From CALVUJ01 sp045128835 (GTDB lineage Bacteria; Bacillota_I; Bacilli_A; RFN20; DUOF01), in assembly GCA_045128835.1 (NCBI GenBank), contig JBGVRX010000008.1:1-58530 (forward strand): a DNA stretch of 58,530 bases. Direction: 5' to 3'. How positions within the stretch are numbered: position 1 is the first letter of the stretch; the number at the start of each line of letters is the position of its first letter. A program made the position numbers and the translations under genes. The notes under the pieces were generated by a model. The model did no database searches, had not been told where the DNA came from, and saw only the letters and a program-made list of their open reading frames with translations. Below are positions 51,299-58,530 of this stretch, one piece after another.

Positions 51299-52507
51299 AT
51301 GAAACTTGTATTGATACCGGCTGATAAATTTAAAGAATACAGAAGTTGTGCTATTTTTGATTGTTATAAGTGGGATCCTCAATTTTTAGACAGCAATACT
51401 GTAGCAAGATATGCATTGGTGTTATCTGAAAAAGAATACGAAGAAGTTGCTATGTTAACTGAAGAGTTAGATAAGGAAACTAGAAATGCTGAAGAATTTT
51501 TAAACAATAATCTCCATTTGACTAAACCTTTAGCGTTGCCAAGGAAAATTCATAAAGAATTAAAATGTATGACAAATTATGATAAAAATAATAACGTTCG
51601 TTTAATGAGATATGATTTTCATCCTACAGTTAGTGGGGATTGGGCTATTAGTGAAGTTAATAGCGATGTTCCTGGTGGATTTGCAGAAGCATCTTTACTT
51701 CCTAAATTATCAATGAAATATATAAAAGGTAATTATTATAGCATTGATTTTGGAGATATCTTATCTAAATCAATAGCCGCTAAAGTAAAACCTAATGGTA
51801 AAATTATGTTTGTTCATTGCACATCTTTTAGTGATGATAGACAAGTAATGCAATTTATTGGGGATAAAATGGAACGTTTAGGTTTTAAAAGTATTTATGG
51901 TGCAGCGGATCACCTTAAATTTGAACATAAAGAGGCAATTAGTGTTCTAAACAATAATGAGGGTAAAGTCGATTTTATTTTTAGATTTACTCCTTTAGAA
52001 TGGCTAAGAGCAATTAAACCTAAGACATGGGGAGGATACTTTGATACAATTACTCCTTCTTGCAATCATCCAGTAGCTATATTTGCTCAAACAAAGAGAT
52101 TCCCGCTTATTTGGGATTGTTTAAAAGCGAATGGCGTTAAATTAGATTATTGGGAAAAATTATTGCCTCATACGATAGAAGTTAAAGATAGCAAAGGAAA
52201 AGAAGGATATATCTATAAACCAGCATGTGGTAGAGTTGGAGAGAGTATATCAATAAAAGAAGCGTGTGATAAAGATGAATATGAAGAGATTTTAAAGGAT
52301 GTAAAGCGTCACCCAAAAAGATATTTAGCACAGAAAAAATTTATTAGTAAGCCAATAAAGGGAGAAAACGGTGAACTGTATCACGTGTGTTTAGGCTCAT
52401 ATACAATTGATTGCAAGCATGCAGGATTTTATGCGCGTATAAGTTCAAAAAATAGAATTGATTCTGATGCGCAAGATATACCAGTAATAATAGAAAGGAG
52501 TAAATAA
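51299..52507 (+). CDS. Glutathionylspermidine-synthase-like ATP-grasp ligase
   Basis: A 402-residue protein of the GSP-synthase pre-ATP-grasp/ATP-grasp family. Typical segments are MRYDFHPTVSGDWAISEVNS followed by DVPGGFAEASLLPK (family E-x-N-x-D-x-PGG) and GYIYKPACGRVGESISI (the lysine/glycine loop that binds ATP). It lacks the amidase domain of E. coli Gss. The family joins a carboxylate such as glutathione to a polyamine amine. With homospermidine synthase two genes on, its amine substrate may be homospermidine; the acid is unknown. GAGG precedes the ATG. Confidence 0.75.
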   Translation: MKLVLIPADKFKEYRSCAIFDCYKWDPQFLDSNTVARYALVLSEKEYEEVAMLTEELDKETRNAEEFLNNNLHLTKPLALPRKIHKELKCMTNYDKNNNVRLMRYDFHPTVSGDWAISEVNSDVPGGFAEASLLPKLSMKYIKGNYYSIDFGDILSKSIAAKVKPNGKIMFVHCTSFSDDRQVMQFIGDKMERLGFKSIYGAADHLKFEHKEAISVLNNNEGKVDFIFRFTPLEWLRAIKPKTWGGYFDTITPSCNHPVAIFAQTKRFPLIWDCLKANGVKLDYWEKLLPHTIEVKDSKGKEGYIYKPACGRVGESISIKEACDKDEYEEILKDVKRHPKRYLAQKKFISKPIKGENGELYHVCLGSYTIDCKHAGFYARISSKNRIDSDAQDIPVIIERSK

Positions 52508-52509
52508 TT

Positions 52510-53163
52510 ATGAATAGAAAAGAAATTTTTGATGTTTGGGCTCCTTTTGGAAAAAAATGGACAGATTGGGTAAAGCCGGTTCCTTTTATTGGATTAGATG
52601 ATGAAAAAACATATAGAGAACTTATTGATTATTCTATTCCTAGTATTGAATATTTAAGTGAAGATTTAAAGGATGCAGCAATTCTAATTGATATTGATAC
52701 TGTTAATAGTGTGAAAGAAGGTATTGCCTTAGCAAAATTAGGATATAGACCTATTCCTGTGTTTAATGGAACTGTTCCTTCTGGAGATGCTTTTTCTACT
52801 GCTGATAATTTAGTTGTTGAACCAATGCTAATTTGGGGCGCAGAGCAATTAAAAAATATTGAAATACAAGATGATGCTCTTCCTGTATTTCTTTTAGATA
52901 GTAATAGATTGAATAGATATAAAGAAGATAGAAGCGTGTTTGATAACAGTTGGGATTTATATCACCAAGATATTCCTTCTTTTAACTGGTTTAAGAAAAA
53001 TAACGTTACAAAAATAATTGTTAGAGGAGAAAAAAAACTAAATGTAGATCTTCAAAGAATTTTTTATAAATTCCAAAAAAACAATATCAATATATATTTT
53101 ACTAATGGTTATGAAACTCCTAGATTGATTAATGTTAAGAAACCCAAAAAGAAAGATGCTTAG
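52510..53163 (+). CDS. Unknown protein of the polyamine-type operon
   Basis: A 217-residue soluble alpha/beta protein. Notable segments: VWAPFGKKWTDWVKPVPFIG near the start, a possible strand-loop AAILIDIDTVNSVKEGIALA, GYRPIPVFNGTVPSGDAF, and ALPVFLLDSNRLNRYKED. No signal peptide and no recognised family. It lies 2 bases after the GSP-synthase-like gene and 8 bases before homospermidine synthase, so it is surely in the same operon and pathway. It may be a partner or processing enzyme; this is inference. Confidence 0.6.
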   Translation: MNRKEIFDVWAPFGKKWTDWVKPVPFIGLDDEKTYRELIDYSIPSIEYLSEDLKDAAILIDIDTVNSVKEGIALAKLGYRPIPVFNGTVPSGDAFSTADNLVVEPMLIWGAEQLKNIEIQDDALPVFLLDSNRLNRYKEDRSVFDNSWDLYHQDIPSFNWFKKNNVTKIIVRGEKKLNVDLQRIFYKFQKNNINIYFTNGYETPRLINVKKPKKKDA

Positions 53164-53171
53164 TTGGTTCT

Positions 53172-54611
53172 ATGGTTAAATTTGGTGGTAAAATAGTTCA
53201 AATTGGCTTTGGCGGTGTAGGAAAAAGTTTTTTTGAAAAAGTGAATAAAGAAATAAAGTTGGACATGAATAATTATTATGTTATAACAAGGGATAAAGAT
53301 GAGTATGAGAATTACATGTATTTAAATGGTGTGTCTACAAATCTTTGTGCTGATGAAATAACTAAAGATAATTTTAAAGAGGTTTTATCTAGGTTTTTAG
53401 GACCTGGGGATTTGCTATTAGATTTTTCGGATAGCATAAACACCAAAGAAGTGTGTAAATGGTGTATGGACAATAAAATCATGTATTTAAATACAGGTGA
53501 GGCAGAATGGTCTGGTGTTTGGTATAACATTTTGGAAGAAACTTTAAAGAAAAAACAATTAAAAGAAGAATTTTTTTATCAAAATGAAAGAATTCCTATT
53601 GTGCTTCATCATGGGAACAATCCTGGATTAGTTTCTCATTTTGCTAAAGCGGCAATAGAGTATATAGTAAAAACGCAGTTTAAAAAAAATAAAACCTTGA
53701 TTTCTCTTTTGAAAGAAAATCGATTTAAAGAAATTGCAAGAGAACTTGGGATAAGAATAATTCACGTTAATGATATAGATAATCAAAAAATAAAAGAAGA
53801 ATATACTCAAAATAAGTTGGTAAATACTTGGAGTGGAGAATCTTTCTTTTTGGAACTTATGGGAGAAGCCTCTCAAAGTATAGGTACACATGAATGCGTA
53901 GACAATAAAGAAATGTACAATAAAATAGATTTAAAAAATGGATATGTAGAATATAATTCATTGGCAGCAGAGACTTTGTGTAAGACTATTTGCCCAATAG
54001 GAAAGTTTGAAGGTTACTTGGTTCCTCATGAAGAAACAATTACAATAGCAGATAGTTTAACGATTAAAGAAGGAGAAAATATTGTTTATAGGCCATCAGT
54101 GATGTTTGTTTATTCTCCTTGTGAATTAGCCAAAAAGTATTTGGAGGGTTCTAAATTAAGTGAACGAGATGTAAATAAAATTGATGAGGATTTAGTTGTC
54201 AGTGGCCATATGTATCCATTAGATATGGAAGTTGTTTGTAAAAACAAAATTGATGAAGGTACAGAGTATGTTGGTGTTTTGCTTATTGGAGATAAGTTTG
54301 AGCCTGTTTGGGTGGGTAATCGAGTAGAGTTATCATATTTGTATAAAGATATTAAAAGTTCCTATTGGCAAACTCCTACAGTAACTCCTGTTGCAATGTC
54401 TGCATTGAGTGCTGTTTGTTGGATGATAAAGCATAAGAAAGATGGAGGAATATATTTCCCTGATGATATAAAAGAATATAAAGAGATTATAAAAATGGCT
54501 GAAAAATATATTTCTAAAACTATATATAAAACATTTAGTAAAGAATACGTTACAAGTTTAATTGGAATAGAAATAGACAATATTCAATCAAAAGATTTCT
54601 TTGTTAAATAA
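53172..54611 (+). CDS. hss: Homospermidine synthase
   Basis: A 479-residue NAD-dependent enzyme that makes homospermidine from putrescine. It has an N-terminal Rossmann motif (IVQIGFGGVGKSFFEKV), the GPGDLLLDFSDSI segment, LNTGEAEWSGVWYN and the very typical IVLHHGNNPGLVSHFAKAA, then SYWQTPTVTPVAMSALSAV. Length equals bacterial HSS (about 470-480). It belongs to the saccharopine-dehydrogenase-like superfamily; carboxyspermidine dehydrogenase is the main alternative but is shorter. The start at 53172 is supported by GGTT-type spacing only; the ribosome-binding site is weak. Confidence 0.85.
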   Translation: MVKFGGKIVQIGFGGVGKSFFEKVNKEIKLDMNNYYVITRDKDEYENYMYLNGVSTNLCADEITKDNFKEVLSRFLGPGDLLLDFSDSINTKEVCKWCMDNKIMYLNTGEAEWSGVWYNILEETLKKKQLKEEFFYQNERIPIVLHHGNNPGLVSHFAKAAIEYIVKTQFKKNKTLISLLKENRFKEIARELGIRIIHVNDIDNQKIKEEYTQNKLVNTWSGESFFLELMGEASQSIGTHECVDNKEMYNKIDLKNGYVEYNSLAAETLCKTICPIGKFEGYLVPHEETITIADSLTIKEGENIVYRPSVMFVYSPCELAKKYLEGSKLSERDVNKIDEDLVVSGHMYPLDMEVVCKNKIDEGTEYVGVLLIGDKFEPVWVGNRVELSYLYKDIKSSYWQTPTVTPVAMSALSAVCWMIKHKKDGGIYFPDDIKEYKEIIKMAEKYISKTIYKTFSKEYVTSLIGIEIDNIQSKDFFVK

Positions 54612-54612
54612 A

Positions 54613-54645
54613 AAAAGAACAACTCGTTAAGAATTGTTCTTTTTG
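54613..54645. terminator. Bidirectional terminator after homospermidine synthase
   Basis: A 10-bp stem AAAAGAACAA (54613-54622) / TTGTTCTTTT (54634-54643) with A-run and T-run on the two sides, between convergent genes. Confidence 0.85.
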
Positions 54646-54651
54646 TTTGTT

Positions 54652-56745
54652 TTAGTGACCTCCGCCGCCACCGCCGCCACCGCGACCTCCGCCGCCGTAG
54701 CCGCCGCCACTCATTGAGCGAGACATTGATGTAGCTCTACTAGAAGCTGTTCTAAATGAACGTGTACTAGTTCTAAATCCTGGTGAACAATAAAGGTTAT
54801 TGCTAAGGATTGGGCTTTGTACTACATCTGGACAGTTAATTTCAAGGGCTTTTATAACTTTGTCTGAAATACCAAACGCAGTAGCGTATACTAAGTATTT
54901 TTCCCAAAGAGGCCATTCTATGACTGTTTTTTCATTTAATAAAGTTCCATCGTTCATGAAGTTGTATAATGCTCTCCACTTCATATATTCTTCTTCACCA
55001 TATTGTGTTAACATAACATATTTGTATGAACACTTTTTCAAACGGAAGTGACCGAACAAGAAGGCTAGTCCTAAGAATAATAATGAACCATAAGCAAATC
55101 CAAGTCTTGTAAGAGAGAAAATAATTAAGTTTCCAAGTATGATTGTTATTATACTTATTATTAAGTATGCATTAGATAAAGATTTAGTTTGATGTTTTAC
55201 GAAATCAAAATTTGCTCTTTTGAAGTATTTTTCTGAAACACCAATCTTTTTTACAGAGTCTTCAACTGATGACACAAATTTTTCTGTGTTGTTATAGTCT
55301 CTATATACTCTTTTTTGGAAATCATCCATTGTGATTTCTAATGGATTGTTAGAATTTCTACTTGCATGTCTTACTATCAAATTGAAATATGCTTCTTCGT
55401 TTGTTGATAGTGGCTCTAATTCTTTTCCTTTAGTATTTAGTTTTTTGTTAACTTCTCCACCTGTAATAGTTTGAGGTGTATACAATATTTTTAATAAGAT
55501 GTTTTTTTGATCCCAATCTTTATTTCCATCTATTTTTTGGACTTCAAGATATCCTGCTCTTATTAAGTTTAGTAACATTGCTGCGTAACTATCTCCAATG
55601 TCTACTTTCTTTTTATCTTTACAGAAAACAAGGTTTGCTGCGAAATGAGGATCTAAATTGCTAGGTATATCTCTAAAATATTCTATTTCTTGAACATCAG
55701 TGTCTAATTGATATTTCTTTTTGATTTTTGCATCTCTTGAGACAACGAATAATATGATGGCTAGCGATGCGATTAAACTTAATGAAAGGAATATAACTCT
55801 GTTTGTTGCATCTTGTTCAGGAAGTTCATCGTATTCTTTTATCGCTTGTAAAGCTTCTTCTAAATATACATCATCTGAATAGTAATTACGTGGGGCATAT
55901 TCAGTAAAGATGTGTTTGTCTTCATTGAATGATAATAATGAAAATTCAATAAATTGATTATAGTTTTTGAAACTTAAATCATTTTCATCTAATTCAAAAG
56001 AGAATGTGTGGTATCCCGGATTTAATGAATCTGATTCTTCAAAATCAAATACATGTGAATCTGTTCCATAAGTGTGTGCTGCATAGTTTCCTTCGCTAGG
56101 CATATCTTTGTAAGGAACTAATATTTGACCTTTAAAGTGTTCTAAGTCTGTAATAGTGCTGCCAGAATACATAGATAAATATAATTCTGAAACATCACTG
56201 TAACGAAGTGTAGCGTTGTTCATTACATATTGAATTTCAAATGTGTATTTACCACGATATAATCCATCAACATAAATCATTAGACACTCATAATCTGCAG
56301 TTTCTTCATTGTAAGGTCCAACACTATGATACCATTTTCCTGGCCCATATATTGAACTAGTATAGTCACTATCATACCAATATAATTTAGGACTTTCTTC
56401 ATATATCATTTCAGTTCCGTCATCATTGATTTGTTTAACATAATTCACGTTGTAGTCAACCTTTAGTCCGTCAACATAATCTTCTGGTAAGTCTCTCCAT
56501 AGTTCCCAGAACAAATTATCTTCAGATGCAGCGTGAATATCAAATGTTAATCTTTCTGTTATAAGTACTTTTCCGCCTTGCCCATATTCATCCATAACAA
56601 CAGCTTTGTAGTCGACTTCTGTAATTCTAGCATAGTCGTTAATAGTACAAGAACTTGCACAAGATAGGAATATAGGTAGGAAAAATATACCAAAGAAGAA
56701 AATTATAACTATTGTAGTAATTATTTTGTTTTGTCTTTCTGTCAT
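54652..56745 (-). CDS. DUF2207-type membrane protein with Gly-rich tail
   Basis: A 697-residue protein. It has an N-terminal membrane segment/signal anchor (TIVIIFFFGIFFLPIFLS, followed by a Cys pair), a large extracellular beta-rich domain to about residue 300, a membrane segment near 310-330, a cytosolic part, two more membrane segments near 525-570, and a C-terminal tail of Ser/Arg then nearly pure glycine (GGGYGGGGRGGGGGGGGH). This is the classical layout of DUF2207 proteins, whose function is unknown. ATG 56745 is chosen over the GTG of GGTGAT three codons upstream. Monocistronic. Confidence 0.8.
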   Translation of the reverse strand: MTERQNKIITTIVIIFFFGIFFLPIFLSCASSCTINDYARITEVDYKAVVMDEYGQGGKVLITERLTFDIHAASEDNLFWELWRDLPEDYVDGLKVDYNVNYVKQINDDGTEMIYEESPKLYWYDSDYTSSIYGPGKWYHSVGPYNEETADYECLMIYVDGLYRGKYTFEIQYVMNNATLRYSDVSELYLSMYSGSTITDLEHFKGQILVPYKDMPSEGNYAAHTYGTDSHVFDFEESDSLNPGYHTFSFELDENDLSFKNYNQFIEFSLLSFNEDKHIFTEYAPRNYYSDDVYLEEALQAIKEYDELPEQDATNRVIFLSLSLIASLAIILFVVSRDAKIKKKYQLDTDVQEIEYFRDIPSNLDPHFAANLVFCKDKKKVDIGDSYAAMLLNLIRAGYLEVQKIDGNKDWDQKNILLKILYTPQTITGGEVNKKLNTKGKELEPLSTNEEAYFNLIVRHASRNSNNPLEITMDDFQKRVYRDYNNTEKFVSSVEDSVKKIGVSEKYFKRANFDFVKHQTKSLSNAYLIISIITIILGNLIIFSLTRLGFAYGSLLFLGLAFLFGHFRLKKCSYKYVMLTQYGEEEYMKWRALYNFMNDGTLLNEKTVIEWPLWEKYLVYATAFGISDKVIKALEINCPDVVQSPILSNNLYCSPGFRTSTRSFRTASSRATSMSRSMSGGGYGGGGRGGGGGGGGH

Positions 56746-56842
56746 TTTTATCACCTGAATGTATTATATCGTAAAAATTATTTTTTTATTATACAATGCG
56801 CAAATATTTGAATTTATTTTTGCTGAAAATATTGGAATATAA

Positions 56843-56866
56843 AAAGCACTAGTTAATCAGTGCTTT
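56843..56866 (-). terminator. Terminator of the carboxypeptidase gene
   Basis: An 8-bp stem AAAGCACT / AGTGCTTT (56843-56850 with 56859-56866). On the minus strand it is followed by TTTTTAT. The stop codon (56849-56851) lies inside the hairpin. Confidence 0.75.
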
Positions 56867-58021
56867 CCAATAATTTATTAAAATATCTTTAAATTTAAGT
56901 TTTTCTACATTGATTTTAGGGTAAATATCAAAGAAAGTTTGCCATCCTGTATTAGGATTAGTAACAATTATTCTCCCAACAGTATCTTGTGCATTAATAG
57001 GAGATTCGCTTGTTGTTATCTCTACTGTTACGTTCATGGTTGAAGGCTCTTCATTCTTTTTGATTACATAAGTTACATCTTCTTGGACAATAATTGGTGT
57101 GTTTTTCACTTTAGCATTATGAAATGTGTGAGTTGCAATAATTTCTCCCTTTTTATACAGAGTTACTGCTTTATAGTTGTTAAATCCATAGTTCATTAAA
57201 TTTGTTGTATCAGCATTTCTAGATGAAGAGGTTTTGGCATCCATTACTACAGTTATAAATCTTAAACCATTTCTTTCTGCTGTTGCAGTTAGATTGAAAC
57301 CTGAATCTGATGTGTAGCCTGTTTTCAACCCATCCATGCCATTATAAAATCTTATTAACTTGTTTGTGTTTACTAACCAAAAAGGCTTTTCGGTGTTTTC
57401 TCGTATATATCCTTCATACATTGATGTGTATTTTAATACTTCACTTTTGTGACTCGTTAGTAAAGCTAGGGCTAGTGTTGCCATGTCATTTGCTGTTGTA
57501 TAGTGTTTTGGATCATGAAATCCAGTTGCGTTAATAAAGTTGGTGTCGTTCATTCCTAGTTTCTTGGCCATGATATTCATTTCGTGTATAAAATTATCTT
57601 CACTTCCATATGCGTGTTCGCCTAAAGCTACAATTGCATCATTTGCTGAGGCTATGCAAATTGATTTAAATAAATCGTTTACAGTAATTTGTTCCCCGGG
57701 TTCTAAGAATACTTGAGAGCCGCCCATTGAAGAAGCGTTTTCGGAAACAGTAACTATATCTTCATATTTTATTTCGTTGTTTTTGATTTTTTCTAAGATA
57801 AGAAACATGCCCATCATTTTTGTCATGCTTGCTGGATATTTTCTTTCATTGATGTTTTTGCTGTAAACAATTTGCCCAGTAGAAACTTCCATTAATAATC
57901 CTACAGGGGAATCTATTGAGATATCATTTTGTTGCTGCGCGGATATTTTGCTATTAGGTATATATAATATATTAATAATAGAAATAAATAGGATAGAGAT
58001 AATACAATATATTCTTTTCAT
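56849..58021 (-). CDS. dacF: D-alanyl-D-alanine carboxypeptidase, DacF/PBP5 family
   Basis: A 390-residue penicillin-binding protein that trims peptidoglycan side chains. Signal peptide MKRIYCIISILFISIINIL; catalytic motifs S-x-x-K in YPASMTKMMGMFLILEKI, S-x-N in IASANDAIVALGEHA, and K-T-G in GMDGLKTGYTSDSGFNLT. The C-terminal PBP5-type beta domain and a terminal amphipathic helix (FKDILINYWKALI) for membrane attachment follow. DacF of Bacillus is the forespore enzyme encoded just before spoIIAA; here the gene is about 6 kb away, so a general PBP5 role is the alternative. Confidence 0.88.
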   Translation of the reverse strand: MKRIYCIISILFISIINILYIPNSKISAQQQNDISIDSPVGLLMEVSTGQIVYSKNINERKYPASMTKMMGMFLILEKIKNNEIKYEDIVTVSENASSMGGSQVFLEPGEQITVNDLFKSICIASANDAIVALGEHAYGSEDNFIHEMNIMAKKLGMNDTNFINATGFHDPKHYTTANDMATLALALLTSHKSEVLKYTSMYEGYIRENTEKPFWLVNTNKLIRFYNGMDGLKTGYTSDSGFNLTATAERNGLRFITVVMDAKTSSSRNADTTNLMNYGFNNYKAVTLYKKGEIIATHTFHNAKVKNTPIIVQEDVTYVIKKNEEPSTMNVTVEITTSESPINAQDTVGRIIVTNPNTGWQTFFDIYPKINVEKLKFKDILINYWKALIN

Positions 58022-58114
58022 TTAAGATCCTCCTATTTAAAAATATGATAAAGGGTGATAAATATGATATTAATTTATTTTAATTTCAAATTAAATGTAG
58101 TATTATAGCCTCAT

Positions 58115-58190
58115 GCTGGCTTAGCGCAATTGGTAGAGCAACTGAATCGTAATCAGTAGGTTGTGGGTTCAAGTCCTATAGCCAGCACCA
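58115..58190 (+). tRNA. tRNA-Thr (anticodon CGU)
   Basis: A 76-nt gene with encoded CCA. Acceptor stem GCTGGCT/AGCCAGC, discriminator A, anticodon stem ACTGA/TCAGT with loop ATCGTAA (anticodon CGU reading ACG), T-loop TTCAAGT. It closely resembles Firmicute tRNA-Thr. Oddities: A at position 32 (usually a pyrimidine) and a G12-A23 mismatch in the D stem. It lies directly upstream of the rRNA promoters; a -10-like TATTAT (58101-58106) precedes it. Confidence 0.93.
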
Positions 58191-58215
58191 TTTTTTTGTG
58201 AAAATAAAAAAATAC

Positions 58216-58245
58216 TTGCATTTATTTTGCTGCTTGGCATATAAT
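58216..58245 (+). promoter_or_regulatory. rRNA operon promoter P1
   Basis: -35 TTGCAT (58216-58221), 18-base spacer, -10 TATAAT (58240-58245), downstream of the tRNA gene. Confidence 0.65.
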
Positions 58246-58251
58246 TGATAC

Positions 58252-58282
58252 GTAAAAAGTCTTAGAAACACGGGACTTTTAC
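58252..58282 (+). other. Hairpin between rRNA promoters P1 and P2
   Basis: Arms 58252-58261 (GTAAAAAGTC) and 58274-58282 (GACTTTTAC), with one bulged A and a 12-base loop, in the transcript from P1. No T-run follows, so it is not a standard terminator. Confidence 0.4.
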
Positions 58283-58332
58283 CACCAAGAAAAATATTTG
58301 TCGAAAAAAATTAAAAAAAATCAAAAAAGTTG

Positions 58333-58362
58333 TTGACAAGTGTTGAAATGTGGTGTTATTAT
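58333..58362 (+). promoter_or_regulatory. rRNA operon promoter P2
   Basis: -35 TTGACA (58333-58338), 18-base spacer, -10 TATTAT (58357-58362). The leader that follows (about 58370-58489) carries the antitermination/processing-type stretch GATCTTTGAAAACTAAATAG common in Firmicute rrn leaders. Confidence 0.75.
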
Positions 58363-58489
58363 GTATGGGCATCACGGCTGAGAGGCCGAAAATGATGCGA
58401 GAAACGATCTTTGAAAACTAAATAGAAACGTCAGCAAACAATAATTTTAAGTAAAACAAAAAAGCGAGAGCTTAAGCGATATAAACAAT

Positions 58490-58530
58490 AAATAAGAGAG
58501 TTTGATCCTGGCTCAGGATTAACGCTGGCG
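58490..58530 (+). rRNA. 16S ribosomal RNA, 5' end (cut by window edge)
   Basis: The universal 16S start AGAGTTTGATCCTGGCTCAG begins at 58497, placing the mature 5' end near 58490. The sequence continues GATTAACGCTGGCG up to the window edge. Only about 40 bases are present. Confidence 0.95.

Noticed and set aside
58064..58108. Fourteen-codon reading frame with GGGTGAT site before the tRNA
   Set aside because: It runs into the likely tRNA promoter and has no sign of selection; possible leader peptide but not supportable.

Overview
The window comes from a strongly AT-rich, spore-forming member of the Bacilli/Firmicutes. It uses the standard bacterial code: TGA serves as a stop, for example at 27429-27431. 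The evidence for sporulation is direct: spoIIAA-spoIIAB-sigF, spoVAC-AD-AE with a GerA/SpoVAF-type gene, the germination protease gpr, ylbJ, YlbD/YlbE-type coat genes and a CotD-like coat gene. Competence genes (comEA, comEC), a pheST T-box, simple AT-rich promoters and compact gene packing fit one of the poorly cultured, gut-type Bacilli lineages related to Erysipelotrichia/RF39-like groups. That placement is inference. No insertion sequence, prophage, integrase or CRISPR array was seen.

Layout. 1-464: the 5' end of rpsB (minus) with a structured leader, divergent from a giant gene. 464-7775: a 1444-residue protein made of about 15 tandem sigma-70 region-4-like modules (one attached to a region-2-like segment), then a Bacillus-like ylbD-ylbE-ylbF-ylbJ neighbourhood with a second, 4-module sigma-4 repeat gene inserted between ylbE and ylbF. 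7890-14477: CotD-like coat gene, XRE regulator, stand-alone (p)ppGpp-hydrolase-like HD protein, ArsB-like permease, FAD protein, hemolysin-III-family protein and small membrane or unknown proteins. 14455-15595: paired half-size chromate transporters (minus). 15704-20538: comEA-comEC-holA-gpr and a small membrane protein, in the same order as in Bacillus but without rpsT and spoIIP. 20621-25580: unknown helical protein, fmt, TsaC/Sua5, HelD-like helicase, TraX-like protein. 25631-28774: the spoVA operon, whose first gene has its Shine-Dalgarno inside a 9-bp inverted repeat. 28803-39819: rarA, dtd, a four-gene group of membrane-anchored charged/coiled-coil proteins, pyrimidine-nucleoside phosphorylase, RsmF-like methyltransferase, cardiolipin synthase, tmcAL and a YgjV-like protein. 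39810-45598 (minus): T-box-controlled pheS-pheT followed by a tail-anchored coiled-coil protein, a trypsin-like protease and a helical protein. 45610-51141 (minus): proS, an intracellular leucine-rich-repeat protein and the spoIIA operon. 51299-54611: a polyamine-type operon (glutathionylspermidine-synthase-like ATP-grasp protein, unknown protein, homospermidine synthase). 54652-58021 (minus): DUF2207-type membrane protein and a DacF-type D,D-carboxypeptidase. 58115-58530: tRNA-Thr(CGU), two rRNA promoters and the first bases of a 16S rRNA gene.

The most unusual content is the pair of poly-sigma-4 genes. In most of their modules the HTH recognition helix has lost the basic residues of true sigma region 4, while the LYYGL-type region 4.1 core is kept. 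This suggests scaffolding or RNA-polymerase contact rather than ordinary promoter recognition. Second in interest are the polyamine operon and the cluster of membrane-anchored coiled-coil genes at 30687-33909.

Start sites often had to be moved. Many genes use the GGTGAT part of the Shine-Dalgarno sequence, so the GTG inside it forms a false in-frame start exactly three codons upstream. The starts given here are corrected for this.
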